DNA from: Thermococcus sp.
GTDB taxonomy: Archaea; Methanobacteriota_B; Thermococci; Thermococcales; Thermococcaceae
DNA length: 64,000 nucleotides
Reading direction: 5' to 3'
Assembly: GCA_027075325.1 (NCBI GenBank)
Contig: JALTBN010000060.1
Location: 29,910 to 93,909, forward strand
The notes beneath the pieces are model-generated. The model made no database searches and had not been told where the DNA came from. It saw only the letters and a list, made by a program, of their open reading frames with translations. Below are positions 26,524 to 35,210 of the stretch, in pieces (positions within the stretch are counted from its first letter, which is position 1; each line of letters starts with the position of its first letter). The translations under genes and the position numbers were made by a program.

Positions 26524-28602
26524 TCAAACCCCCTCGCAGAACTGATCAAACCTGACGACGGCCCTCAGACGGGCGGTCTCCACGTCTATTATCGGAACCC
26601 TCGCGGGAGTTGGCACGATGTTCACCATCTTCTGGAACTCTGTCTGGGCCTGCCAGGTACCGCTGTTAAGCAGAAAAACACCGTTGTATATCCTGTAATC
26701 CATTACGTGGACGTGTCCCGTCTGAAAGAGGTCCGGAACGGATTCTATCACGAGCAAATCCTCCGGGTCCGGGGCTATGGGGACCTTGCCTCCAAATGTG
26801 GGTGCGAGGTGGCGGAGTTTGAGGAGGTCCAGCATGGCCTCGGCGGGCCTGTGGTGGCTCCGGTTTGGGATCTCATTGACAACGTCCTCGATTCCCCTCC
26901 CGTGGGCAATGAGGAAGTCCCTTCCATGGAGCCGTATCACAGCGGGGTTGCTTATTATCGTGGCGTTCTTGAGCCTGTACAGCGGGCGTGCGTACTCCTC
27001 ATAGAACCCAGGCTGTGGAAGAGCGGTCCTGGCTGCATCGTGGTTTCCGGGCCCGATGAACATGTGAATGTGCCGCGGGACGTTCTTAAGGAGGTTGGCA
27101 AAGGCCTCGTACTGGTCGAAGATGTCCGGGATGGCAAGTTCATCGTACTGGCCTGGGTAGATGCCAACCCCATCCACCACGTCACCGCCGAATATTATGT
27201 ACTTGATCCTGCTAACCAGCTCGGCGTGGGCATCGTTCTCAACGTCCCCGTTCAGCCAGTCGAGGAACTTGAAAAATGCCTCCTCGCAGAACTTGTTGGA
27301 ACCAACGTGGATGTCGCTGAGGAGGATTGCGTAGACCTTCTCTTTGAGGGGGGGCTTGTTCCTCTTGAAGCGTGGGACGTCAGGGATGAATATCCTGTCC
27401 GCGAATATCATTCCCCTTCCGGAGTAGCGGCCACGGACTGCGATTACTGCGTTGTGCATCAGGTTCATTACAAGCTTTGAATCCTCCCGCTCACGGTTTA
27501 TGAAGACCTTAACGCGCCCCGTAGTGTCCTCAAGCTCTAGAACGTAGCCCTTGGCGGTTTCCCTCTTGTCATTCACCATGCCCACGATGGTCACGTCCCC
27601 CTCCGAGCGGACGTAGCTGAGCTTTCCGATATCGATTATGCCCCCTATCTCAGGATTTTCGCGGAGAATGGAACGCATCTTACGCAGGCGGGAGCGGAAG
27701 AAGGAGCGGTATGAAGCGACCAGAAACTCCCCTTCTTTCCCCGCGGCGTTCTTGGCCCTGGGAGGACTGAACTTAACGTTCTTCACATCAAAAACAACCC
27801 TGGCATCCTCCGGGATCTCCGCGGCCCGGTACGTGAAGCCCTCCTTCGGGGCAATGGTTATGTCGTCGTAGACGCTGTAGGTCTTTCCGGTATCTTCGGG
27901 GACTTCTTCCTCGATGTACTTCACCGGAACCCCATAGTCGCCGTATATAACCGGCCGGGTATCGCCGTTTCCGTTTTCATATTCAGAATAGGCATCGTAT
28001 TCGTCTTCAGGCGTTGAAACGGCCTCGACTACCTCGTCTGGATCACCATCAAAGGAAGGCTCCATTTCCACTGGAAGCCCTTCTGAGGATGCCTGGAGAC
28101 CCTCTAACTCCGCCGTCTCCGAAGAATCTTCGACAACGGGAGTTCCAGTGGAAACCGAACTCCCCCCCTCAGAAACGGAGGCGTCCAAAGAGTTTATTTT
28201 GGGATAACTAGTGGGTTCTACCCCCGTTTCAACATCAGTTCCAGTGGAAATATAACTCGTTTCACCGGGCAGTTTTTCGGGATACGATTCCACTGTATCC
28301 TTCTCTGAATTGGAAGTCTGGGCTTTAGATCCAAGCTCTTCGGAAGAACGGGCAACCATATTATCCAATCTAAATTCAGAGGGTTTAGAGGGCTCAATCT
28401 CTTTGGGGATTCCAGTGGAAATCAAGCCCTTCCCGCGCAGGAATTCCTCTGCAATGGAAGCGTCGATGATGAACGTTCCCTTAGATTTGGCGAACTTTAT
28501 GAGTTCAGCCAGGCTGAATGAGCTCTCATAGTGTGGTTCAAGAAGATAGTAGGCGGGGGGTGTTATGAGATAATTGTTCTTTAAGAGGTCTTCAACAAGC
28601 AT
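26524..28602 (-). CDS. polB: DNA polymerase D small subunit DP1 (3'-5' exonuclease)
   Basis: The 692-residue partner of DP2. The C-terminal half is a calcineurin-like phosphodiesterase: LLSDIHVGSNKF, GGDVVDG, GPGNHDAA, HGRG and TGHVHVMD supply the Mre11-type metal ligands. An OB-fold lies before it. The N-terminal 50 residues form a small helical domain, and residues of about 55-245 are an acidic, low-complexity linker. Its DNA contains four exact ORB-like TTCCAGTGGAA words. I use ATG 28602, which overlaps the cdc6 stop (TGATG); a GTG at 28605 is possible. Confidence 0.96.
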   Translation of the reverse strand: MLVEDLLKNNYLITPPAYYLLEPHYESSFSLAELIKFAKSKGTFIIDASIAEEFLRGKGLISTGIPKEIEPSKPSEFRLDNMVARSSEELGSKAQTSNSEKDTVESYPEKLPGETSYISTGTDVETGVEPTSYPKINSLDASVSEGGSSVSTGTPVVEDSSETAELEGLQASSEGLPVEMEPSFDGDPDEVVEAVSTPEDEYDAYSEYENGNGDTRPVIYGDYGVPVKYIEEEVPEDTGKTYSVYDDITIAPKEGFTYRAAEIPEDARVVFDVKNVKFSPPRAKNAAGKEGEFLVASYRSFFRSRLRKMRSILRENPEIGGIIDIGKLSYVRSEGDVTIVGMVNDKRETAKGYVLELEDTTGRVKVFINREREDSKLVMNLMHNAVIAVRGRYSGRGMIFADRIFIPDVPRFKRNKPPLKEKVYAILLSDIHVGSNKFCEEAFFKFLDWLNGDVENDAHAELVSRIKYIIFGGDVVDGVGIYPGQYDELAIPDIFDQYEAFANLLKNVPRHIHMFIGPGNHDAARTALPQPGFYEEYARPLYRLKNATIISNPAVIRLHGRDFLIAHGRGIEDVVNEIPNRSHHRPAEAMLDLLKLRHLAPTFGGKVPIAPDPEDLLVIESVPDLFQTGHVHVMDYRIYNGVFLLNSGTWQAQTEFQKMVNIVPTPARVPIIDVETARLRAVVRFDQFCEGV
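28065..28077 (-). repeat. ORB-like motif inside the DP1 gene
   Basis: TTTCCACTGGAAG on the plus strand; the minus strand reads CTTCCAGTGGAAATGGAGCC, close to the full origin recognition box. It encodes part of LPVEME in DP1. Confidence 0.55.
28141..28168 (+). repeat. ORB-like motif inside the DP1 gene, extended match
   Basis: GTTCCAGTGGAAACCGAACTC followed by a C run. It agrees with the origin copy at 29865 over both core and flank. The coding strand uses it for SVSTGTP. Confidence 0.65.
28237..28263 (+). repeat. ORB-like motif inside the DP1 gene
   Basis: GTTCCAGTGGAAATATAACTC, the same core plus AACTC flank as the other copies. It encodes YISTGTD. Confidence 0.6.
28409..28429 (+). repeat. 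ORB-like motif inside the DP1 gene
   Basis: ATTCCAGTGGAAATCAAGCC; perfect core, weaker flank. It encodes LISTGIP, the third STG repeat in the linker. A degraded copy (GATTCCACTGTATCC) is at 28286-28300. Confidence 0.55.
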
Positions 28603-29846
28603 CACACCAGCCTCCTCTGGCCGGAGAGGTTTAGGGTGAGCAGGGGCCTGAGCTGATCGTCGGCGCCGAATATCTTCTTCACTTTGTGGGGGGTAACGTT
28701 CAGCCTTATCTCCTTTGTTCTGCCATAACGGCCCTTGCTGACCACCTTGGCGTTGATGATTCCAAGCATGTCCAGCTCGTTTATGAGATCACTGACGCGC
28801 CGCTGGGTCAGGGGCTCGATGTCAAGGTAGTCACACACCTTTTTGTAAACGGAATAGACATCGCCGGTGTTGGCAGGGAGCTCCCCGTTCTCATCCAGGA
28901 GAACAACAGAGTAGAGGAGAATCTTGGAGTGGAGTGGGAGAGTTTTGATGACCTCTTCCATCGTGTCCTGCTCTATCTTATCCTGAGCGAGTCTCACGTG
29001 GTGCTCAGTCACCTTGCTTGCCCCCTCGCGCTCGGCGATCTCGCCGGCAACACGAAGGAGATCCAAAGCGCGTCTCGCATCGCCGTGCTCCCTGGCCGCC
29101 AGGGCGGCACAGAGCGGAACAACCGCGTCGTCGAGAACCCCTTCGTTGAATGCGTCCCTGGCACGCTGCATAAGGATGTCCCTGAGCTGGTTGGCATCGT
29201 ATGGCGGAAATACCACCTCCTCCTCGCTCAGGCTCGAAAGGACACGCGCATCCAGGTACTCCTTGAACTTAAGGTCGTTGGAGATGCCGATTATGCTAAC
29301 TTTGGCCCTCCCCAGCTCGGTATTTATCCTCGTGAGGGAGTAGAGTATGTCGTCACCGCTCTTCTTTATGAGTTTGTCTATCTCGTCCAAGACGATGATG
29401 ACGAAGCGCTCCCTCGCGTCGATAACCTCCCTGAGGCGGGCGTAAACTTCGTCAGTGGGCCAGCCAACGAGGGGAACCTCAACGCCGCTCTCTCCTTTAA
29501 AGTAGTTAACTATGTTGGCGAGAACACGGTACTGAGTGTCAACAATCTCACAGTTGATGTAGATTACCTCCACCGGAACCTGGTACTTCTCGGAGATCCT
29601 CTTCAACTCCTCGGTGACGAACTTTATGGTGACGGTCTTACCGGTTCCGGTCTTTCCGTAGACAAAAACGTTGGATGGGGTCTCACCGCGGAGAACGGGA
29701 ACGAGTATGTGGGCCAGCTCCTCAATCTGTTCTTTTCGATGGGGAAGCTCCTTCGGGGTGTAGCTGTGGCGCAGAACCTCTTTATTTTTGAATATTTTCT
29801 TGGCGTGAAGGTACTTCTCGAAGATTGAGCCCAGGTAATCGTTCAT
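28602..29846 (-). CDS. cdc6: Orc1/Cdc6 replication initiator
   Basis: A 414-residue AAA+ ATPase that binds ORBs and loads MCM. I start at ATG 29846 (MNDYLGSIFEKYL) because GGTGAT precedes it; the longer frame would begin inside the ORB region. Walker A GKTGTGKT is at residues 64-71, Walker B is VIIVLDEID, and sensor regions follow. The C-terminal winged-helix (LTQRRVSDLINELDMLGII ... RYGRTKEIRLN) binds DNA. An ORB lies 20-45 bases before the start, so the protein may control its own gene. First gene of the cdc6-DP1-DP2 operon. Confidence 0.97.
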   Translation of the reverse strand: MNDYLGSIFEKYLHAKKIFKNKEVLRHSYTPKELPHRKEQIEELAHILVPVLRGETPSNVFVYGKTGTGKTVTIKFVTEELKRISEKYQVPVEVIYINCEIVDTQYRVLANIVNYFKGESGVEVPLVGWPTDEVYARLREVIDARERFVIIVLDEIDKLIKKSGDDILYSLTRINTELGRAKVSIIGISNDLKFKEYLDARVLSSLSEEEVVFPPYDANQLRDILMQRARDAFNEGVLDDAVVPLCAALAAREHGDARRALDLLRVAGEIAEREGASKVTEHHVRLAQDKIEQDTMEEVIKTLPLHSKILLYSVVLLDENGELPANTGDVYSVYKKVCDYLDIEPLTQRRVSDLINELDMLGIINAKVVSKGRYGRTKEIRLNVTPHKVKKIFGADDQLRPLLTLNLSGQRRLV

Positions 29847-29864
29847 GGCTATCACCGATTTCAT

Positions 29865-29889
29865 CTCCAGTGGAAATGAAACTCCCCCC
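29865..29889 (+). repeat. ORB adjacent to cdc6
   Basis: CTCCAGTGGAAATGAAACTC plus a C run, ending 19 bases before the cdc6 start codon (minus strand). It is placed to affect cdc6 transcription as well as initiation. Confidence 0.75.
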
Positions 29890-30385
29890 GTTCCCATTAG
29901 CAATATTTATTGTAATATTTCAAACATTTCAAGCCAAATTTACCAAATATACTCCTATATCCACTAAATCTACTTATTAACATACCATTATGGTGTAGAT
30001 TTTCCAGAGGAACCACCCGACACACTGGAAACCAAAGCTTAGTCTCATCATGGGTTTATATCCTTTGCTGGTCATGAAATTGTCCAACTTGAGATCAGGA
30101 AAATCCAAAGTTACCACTGCTCCACCCGCATACATGGACATAAAATCCAGTTCCAAAGGAAACAGAAGGGCAAACCTGCACCGGTCCAATGGAAATCGAG
30201 ATGGTCGAATGAACAAGAATGTTCATCATATTTTACATTAGTAAATAAAATTTTGAGGAGCACTCTGTTTCCAGTGAAAGGAGAATGAACATAAATGTTC
30301 GTAAAAGAAGATACATTAATGATCTCCTATATTCATTTTAGTTAAACAATTCATTTTGTCAAAAGCTAAAAGTTAAACGAAAATA

Positions 30386-30418
30386 ACCCCCCTGGGGCCT
30401 TTGTTTCCAGTGGAACCG
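30386..30418 (-). repeat. Full ORB, inverted orientation, left side of the unwinding region
   Basis: The minus strand reads TTCCACTGGAAACAAAGG, then CCCCAGGGGGG, i.e. core, A-rich spacer and G run as in the known Pyrococcus ORB. Confidence 0.75.
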
Positions 30419-30666
30419 GCTTCCGGCTACACCTATGTTCCCTCTTGAAACCTAGTGAAAACACTCCCACTTTTTCAGCGTTGTTCTATTTTAATATGTT
30501 TCTATGAACAATATTCAAATAATGAGGAAAATAAGCCAAAGAATATACTTAATGTTCAAAAACTAACAATTTAACTGAACTATCACCATGTTTACGGAGG
30601 CAAAATTTCCTTAATCATCTTTTTACATTATCTACTGCTATAGAACCCGTCCATTTCCGAATCCGG

Positions 30667-30695
30667 ATTCCAGTGGAAATGAAACTCTGGGGGGT
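30667..30695 (+). repeat. Full ORB, right side of the unwinding region
   Basis: ATTCCAGTGGAAATGAAACT followed by CTGGGGGGT. Core and G run are both intact. A decayed copy GATTTCCATCGAAACGG follows at 30702. Confidence 0.8.
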
Positions 30696-30720
30696 CTTTT
30701 CGATTTCCATCGAAACGGAA

Positions 30721-31088
30721 CTTAAAAGCAGTACCCCGGAATCTTTAAAGACGATTTCACACCTTCGTGTGCCGACTTCTCAAAGTTGGAACCACTTTCA
30801 GCGGGAGCAGGTTGCCTTTTCCTTTGACCGCTCTCTCCCTTTAAGAAGGAGGGGTCGGAACGTAGCGGTTTTGAAAGGCCCAACCTTGGTGGCCTGCCCT
30901 CTATGAAAGTCCTCAGGGGACTGCATGCTGGAAAGCTCTGGGCTCACCCTGTTCAAGATGATCCGATTCCAAACGGGGCCAGTGTGGTTGCAATAAAGCG
31001 TTTTTCTGCCTTTAATAATTGATTTATGTTTTAATTTTTCTTGTTTGCATTTGTTGGGCTGGTAGGTGTCTTTTTACCTTCAACGAAA
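30721..31088. other. Noncoding stretch between oriC and radA, possible structured RNA or repeat
   Basis: GC-richer than the origin and without a credible gene. Local inverted repeats are CACAC/GTGTG with loop CTTC (30758-30771) and GTCC/GGAC around TCAGG (30909-30921), and a purine/pyrimidine stem lies near 30825-30860. A TATA-like GAACTTAAAAGC at 30718 precedes it on the plus strand. It might be a small RNA or a dispersed Thermococcales repeat; I cannot decide. Confidence 0.3.
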
Positions 31089-31099
31089 AAGTATTTAAC
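31089..31099 (+). promoter_or_regulatory. radA TATA box
   Basis: AAGTATTTAAC, about 45 bases before the radA ATG, with GGGTGAT just before that ATG. Confidence 0.55.
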
Positions 31100-31142
31100 C
31101 TCCGAATTTCTCACATTTTTAGAGCGAAAATGGGTGATACGC

Positions 31143-32204
31143 ATGGCCAGGAAGAAATCCTCCAAGGATGAAATTAAAGAGCTTGAGGAGTTTGAGGAAC
31201 TCGATATAACCGAGGAGGAACCCGCTCCGGCGACACACTCATCCGAGAAAAAAGCCGTGACCCTTGAGGACCTCCCGGGGGTTGGGCCCGCTACTGCTGA
31301 GAAGCTTCGGGACGCTGGCTATGACACAGTGGAGGCTATAGCTGTCGCTTCCCCCCTTGAGCTAAAGGAGATAGCTGGCATAAGCGAGGGAGCCGCGCTT
31401 AAGATAATCCAGGCTGCACGGGAAGCCGCTAACATCGGCACCTTTATGCGCGCGGACGAGTACATGAAGAAGAGAACTTCCATAGGGAAGCTTTCCACTG
31501 GAAGCAAGAGCCTCGACAAGCTCCTCGGCGGTGGGATTGAAACGCAGGCTATAACGGAAGTATTCGGAGAATTCGGCTCGGGTAAGACTCAGCTTGCTCA
31601 CACGCTCTCGGTAATGGTTCAAAAGCCTCCTGAAGAGGGGGGCCTGGGTGGTTCCGTCGTCTGGATCGACACTGAGAACACCTTCCGGCCTGAGAGGATA
31701 AAGCAAATCGCCGAGAACCGTGATATGGACCCTGAGGAAGTCCTGAAGAACATCTACGTCGCTCGCGCCTTCAACAGCAACCACCAGATGCTCCTTGTTG
31801 AGAAGGCGGAGGAAATAATAAAGGAGCGGGTCGAGAGCGACAGGCCCGTTAAGCTCCTCATAGTGGATTCGCTCATGGCCCACTTCAGGAGTGAGTACGT
31901 TGGCAGGGGCACCCTGGCAGAGCGGCAGCAGAAGCTGGCCAAGCATCTCTCTGACCTCCATCGCCTGGCAGACCTTTACGACATAGCGGTTTTCGTAACC
32001 AACCAGGTCCAGGCCAAGCCCGATGCTTTCTTCGGCGATCCGACCAGACCCATCGGTGGAAACATCCTCGCCCACAGCGCCACTTTTAGGATATACCTGC
32101 GCAAGGGAAGGCAGGGCAAGCGCGTGGCCCGTTTGATAGACAGTCCCTATCTGCCCGAAGGTGAGGCCATATTCAGGATCACCGAAAAGGGCGTTGAGGA
32201 CTGA
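31143..32204 (+). CDS. radA: RadA recombinase
   Basis: A 353-residue archaeal Rad51/RecA that forms filaments on single-stranded DNA for strand exchange. It starts at ATG 31143 ([10 protein letters not shown]) behind GGGTGAT; the longer open frame upstream is not supported. The N-terminal helix-hairpin-helix domain has [12 protein letters not shown] (residues 44-55), Walker A is GEFGSGKT (142-149), Walker B is LLIVDSL, and L2 region [13 protein letters not shown]. No intein at the P-loop. The codons for LSTGS carry an ORB-like TTTCCACTGGAAG (31492). Confidence 0.97.
   Translation: MARKKSSKDEIKELEEFEELDITEEEPAPATHSSEKKAVTLEDLPGVGPATAEKLRDAGYDTVEAIAVASPLELKEIAGISEGAALKIIQAAREAANIGTFMRADEYMKKRTSIGKLSTGSKSLDKLLGGGIETQAITEVFGEFGSGKTQLAHTLSVMVQKPPEEGGLGGSVVWIDTENTFRPERIKQIAENRDMDPEEVLKNIYVARAFNSNHQMLLVEKAEEIIKERVESDRPVKLLIVDSLMAHFRSEYVGRGTLAERQQKLAKHLSDLHRLADLYDIAVFVTNQVQAKPDAFFGDPTRPIGGNILAHSATFRIYLRKGRQGKRVARLIDSPYLPEGEAIFRITEKGVED
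31491..31505 (-). repeat. ORB-like core inside radA
   Basis: CTTTCCACTGGAAGC; core intact, flank poor. Codons for KLSTGSK. Confidence 0.4.
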
Positions 32205-32380
32205 TTTACTCTTCTTTCTTTTAGTTGGGGCGCGGTACCGCCTGCTTCATCCCTCACTGGAATATGCTTTTGTGCTCTCTTGTTCTTTGCTTTTACATCC
32301 CACTCTTTTGGTCTGTTCTCATCGTTTTGATACGGGTAGAAAGTTGGAAATCCTACGAAAAAAAAACGTTATCAACTTAA

Positions 32381-32409
32381 ACTTATAAAAGGAAAAAATT
32401 TATATATGG
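32381..32409 (+). promoter_or_regulatory. Promoter of the cysteine-rich secreted protein gene
   Basis: AACTTATAAAAGG (32381) and AATTTATATATGG (32397) are strong TATA candidates before ATG 32451. The gene therefore has its own promoter separate from radA. T-rich runs just after radA (32206-32222) could end the radA transcript. Confidence 0.55.
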
Positions 32410-32450
32410 AGATTGTCTACCCTCCTTGACCAACTGGTTAGGTGGTGGCC

Positions 32451-33527
32451 ATGAACTGGAGAAAGGCGACGCCCGGCGTGTTTCTGATCTTTATGGTGTT
32501 GAGTCTGCAGTTGATTGCGGCTCCGCAGGCTATGGCGATGGGCACTAGCAACGCCAGCATTACCTTCCGCAGGGTAGTTGTTGCCTGGTACGATGGGAAG
32601 GGCAGGCTTCAGATGAACGTTACGGCGGTGAATGCAACATTAAACCTCACTAATTTGACGCATTCTCCTTGCGCCTGCCAGAACGCCAGTTCCTGCGGTG
32701 CTTTTAACGCGAGCGCTCACGTCAATGTTTCGATAATCACTCTGTACAACATGACAAGGAAACATGAGCAGCTGTTGTTTATCAAGGTTACTGCCTACAA
32801 CGCCACCTTTAACTACACCATGTACAATCTTGTTTATAGAGCCGAGAGGAGTCAGTATAATTTTACGCTAATTACGAAAATCTTGACGGATTCCGAAACT
32901 GGGAAGTACGGGGCTTTTGTTACTGGAATGAACATCGCCCCTGATGATAAGAACCGGGCAGTTCCTGTTGGGGATACTGTATTGGTACTTGGCAATCTCA
33001 CGCTTTCAGATTACTACTGGACTCTGAATAAGGTTCTCATGAAGCTTAGAAAGCATGATGAGACGAGGTGGATTTGGGGCAGGAGTGCTCGCGAGTTGGG
33101 ACACTTATCGCACTTGATAAGACATAAACTGCCAGAGTACAATGGAGAGGCAAAGTTGGGATACACTATAGTCATCGATAACTACTCAGCGTGTGTTCAT
33201 CTCTGCGACCTGTCATGTACTGGACTTTTTACCCTTGCCTGTATAGCCGCAGCGGGGAGTAGTGGAGGAGTGCTTTCATGGATTTGCCTTGCAGGAGGAT
33301 TTATATGCTCAAGTGTTTGTGACGTTATGTGTGGACAAGGTGCTAGTAGTATCCTTGTAGGGGGATCTTGCTCTACCATATGCTCTGAGGGACTAAAGAA
33401 AGCTTGTGCGAGTAGATGTGGAATATTAGGAAGCGTTTGCGCGGATGCCTGTGGGGCAGTTTTGGCTCCCATACTTTGTCCCCAACTCTGTGATGTTGTA
33501 TTGCCGTATATTAAAGACCATCTTTAA
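32451..33527 (+). CDS. Secreted cysteine-rich protein, candidate halocin C8-like archaeocin precursor
   Basis: A 358-residue exported protein; ATG 32451 follows GGTGG. Residues 1-30 form a Sec-type signal peptide (hydrophobic core FLIFMVLSLQLIAA, cut near AMAMG). Residues 31-244 are beta-rich with 14 N-glycosylation sequons (NVT, NAT, NLT, NAS). Residues 245-358 hold 16 cysteines in small Gly/Ala-rich hydrophobic helices, often spaced C-x3-C (248/252/256; 286/290/294; 307/311; 319/323; 330/334; 343/347). This size, Gly/Ala/Cys make-up and place behind a signal peptide and carrier domain resemble pro-halocin C8, whose C-terminal Cys-rich peptide is the toxin. The resemblance is by eye; the alternative is a disulfide-rich surface protein. 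Confidence 0.6.
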   Translation: MNWRKATPGVFLIFMVLSLQLIAAPQAMAMGTSNASITFRRVVVAWYDGKGRLQMNVTAVNATLNLTNLTHSPCACQNASSCGAFNASAHVNVSIITLYNMTRKHEQLLFIKVTAYNATFNYTMYNLVYRAERSQYNFTLITKILTDSETGKYGAFVTGMNIAPDDKNRAVPVGDTVLVLGNLTLSDYYWTLNKVLMKLRKHDETRWIWGRSARELGHLSHLIRHKLPEYNGEAKLGYTIVIDNYSACVHLCDLSCTGLFTLACIAAAGSSGGVLSWICLAGGFICSSVCDVMCGQGASSILVGGSCSTICSEGLKKACASRCGILGSVCADACGAVLAPILCPQLCDVVLPYIKDHL

Positions 33528-33546
33528 CTTTAAATAATCAATTTAA

Positions 33547-33553
33547 TTTTTTT
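33547..33553 (+). terminator. T run after the cysteine-rich gene
   Basis: Seven T residues 20 bases after the stop, typical of euryarchaeal termination. They could partly uncouple the precursor from the membrane proteins downstream. Confidence 0.35.
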
Positions 33554-33600
33554 AACTTTAACAATTACCCTCTATGACTCGGGGGCGAGGAGGGACTCAA

Positions 33601-34392
33601 ATGAAGTCTGGAAAGCGTCTGTTGGTGGAAGCCATCTTGGTTCCTCTGATGCTGTGGATTTTTATGTGGATGTTATTCTATATCCATCCTCCTCACGACA
33701 TTAGCCGTGAAGATTTCAACGCTTCTTGGTTGGTAGTTACTATAGTTTCTTATTTTATGGTCATGATTGTTGTTCTTCTCCTTGTTAGAAGACTGCTGAG
33801 AAAAGCTGGATATCAGTTTGAATTAAGGGAGCTATTCCGGGTTTTAGATAGGGCTGATCCGAAAATTATTGGCGACTCAATAGGGGATATCTTCACCATT
33901 GTTGTACTTTGGGGTGCCTTTAGCACAGGGGTTCTTGCGTTGGGGCTTAGAAAAGGCATAATTTTTACTGTGAGATTTTATCTGGTTTTTATTGTTGTAA
34001 TTCTTTTGCTGATGATTTGTGTGGTAGTTGTGGTTATAGATTTACCTCTAATACTTTACGAGATTCTGACTGGAAAACGACTTTTGGATGGATTTAAAGG
34101 AAACCTAATAATTTCACTAATTTCTGGAGGCTTTTTAATCTTTTCAAGTTTAATAGCCACGAATCTTGGGTTTTCAGGAATTGCAATAATATACCCTCTT
34201 TTGAAACTTTATATGAACAGAGACCTATATAAGAACCTTCTGTTGCTTTCTGCTCTGAACTCTCTTTACGGCCTTGTCGGAATTCTGATCCTGCCTCAGA
34301 GGAGACGGCTTGGCCTCTTAACTCTCCTAGTGATTGCCTTGGCTCTTATTCCCTTTGTGATAAAGGTTTTTATCCAATTGAACTCATTGTAG
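33601..34392 (+). CDS. Membrane protein of the cysteine-rich-protein cassette, paralogue 1
   Basis: ATG 33601 follows GAGGAGG, giving 263 residues (MKSGKRLLVEAILVPLM). About seven hydrophobic helices; a cytoplasmic-looking segment RLLRKAGYQFELRELFRVLDRADPKIIGDSIGDI between helices 2 and 3 is the conserved block shared with paralogue 3. No known family is recognised. Repeated next to a putative toxin precursor, it could serve as immunity or export protein; inference from position only. Confidence 0.55.
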   Translation: MKSGKRLLVEAILVPLMLWIFMWMLFYIHPPHDISREDFNASWLVVTIVSYFMVMIVVLLLVRRLLRKAGYQFELRELFRVLDRADPKIIGDSIGDIFTIVVLWGAFSTGVLALGLRKGIIFTVRFYLVFIVVILLLMICVVVVVIDLPLILYEILTGKRLLDGFKGNLIISLISGGFLIFSSLIATNLGFSGIAIIYPLLKLYMNRDLYKNLLLLSALNSLYGLVGILILPQRRRLGLLTLLVIALALIPFVIKVFIQLNSL

Positions 34393-34422
34393 TTCGGATT
34401 TAACAAAAATCCCGGTGGTTCC

Positions 34423-35190
34423 ATGAAGAGGAAGATCCTCCTTGAGATGGTCGTTTATCCCCTGGCCCTTGGCATTCCTCTATTTGCCCTCATCTGGGTA
34501 AAACATGGTGGCATGACAATTGAATGGGCCATTGAAGTGGCCGTTCTCTTTAGCCTAATGGTGGGTTCAATGGTCTTCTTCCTCGCCCGCATTCTGGAGA
34601 AGCACGGGTACAGCAGGAGGGACATCAAGCGAATTGACGAGATTCTTGAGGAGCACTGGAATGAACCGTGGGATTCAGGATACCTAAAGTACGACGTACA
34701 GCACTACATTGTATATCACCTCGTTCTATGGGGATTCCTCAGCGTTGCCCTTCTGGAGTTTCGAAGTATTTCCCTGGTCATTGTGGCGTTCATTGGTCTA
34801 GTTTTTCTCTTGCTGATGATTTATCCGATTGCCACCACGATGGGGGTGTGGATCTTGGCGCTTCCTCTTTACTTCCTTGGGGATAAGAGGTCAGAGGATG
34901 CCTTTGAGTTCATTGGTAAAACGTCTCTTGTCTCAACCCTTGAGATTCTCGTTATCTGGGCCGTTTCCTCTTACGTTTCAACCAAAAACTACCCGGAAGA
35001 CGTTCTGAGAATGTTTAATGCAGTGGTTAGGAACGCCGAGGGGTTTTTGATTCTCTCAATCTTAAACACTCTCTTCGGATTTCTGGGGGTTTATCTCTCG
35101 CGCGGGAGTGGGAGGAGAGTTCTCGCGATTGTTTTGCTTTCACTTGCAGTGGCTATGCTCTTTGTAGTCTGGAGCATTGTTAAAATCTAA
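34423..35190 (+). CDS. Membrane protein of the cysteine-rich-protein cassette, paralogue 2
   Basis: 255 residues from ATG 34423 behind GGTGG. Same plan as paralogue 1: short basic start (MKRKILLEMVVYPLALGIPL), two helices, a charged block (ILEKHGYSRRDIKRIDEIL), then further helices, ending with LNTLFGFLGVYL (compare LNSLYGLVGILIL in paralogue 1) and SIVKI. It is the more diverged member. Function unknown. Confidence 0.55.
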   Translation: MKRKILLEMVVYPLALGIPLFALIWVKHGGMTIEWAIEVAVLFSLMVGSMVFFLARILEKHGYSRRDIKRIDEILEEHWNEPWDSGYLKYDVQHYIVYHLVLWGFLSVALLEFRSISLVIVAFIGLVFLLLMIYPIATTMGVWILALPLYFLGDKRSEDAFEFIGKTSLVSTLEILVIWAVSSYVSTKNYPEDVLRMFNAVVRNAEGFLILSILNTLFGFLGVYLSRGSGRRVLAIVLLSLAVAMLFVVWSIVKI

Positions 35191-35210
35191 ATCTGCAGGA
35201 GGCGTTGGAA

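Larger units (their letters stand above)
29847..30720. other. Chromosomal replication origin oriC
   Basis: A gene-free region between cdc6 and radA. It holds two full ORBs in opposite orientation (30386-30418 and 30667-30695) with an AT-rich stretch between them (especially 30480-30640), plus an ORB at 29865. Several decayed copies appear near 30001 (TTTCCAGAGGAAC), 30024 (CACTGGAAACC), 30150, 30184 (TCCAATGGAAATC), 30268 (TTTCCAGTGAAAGG) and 30702. The layout matches the single oriC known upstream of cdc6 in Pyrococcus. Short open frames here have no ribosome sites and are not annotated. Confidence 0.88.

Noticed and set aside
28686..29828. A 380-codon frame antisense to cdc6
   Set aside because: Shadow of a well-conserved gene, no ribosome site.
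30673..30906. A 77-codon frame starting inside an ORB
   Set aside because: Start lies in the ORB itself and no ribosome site is present.
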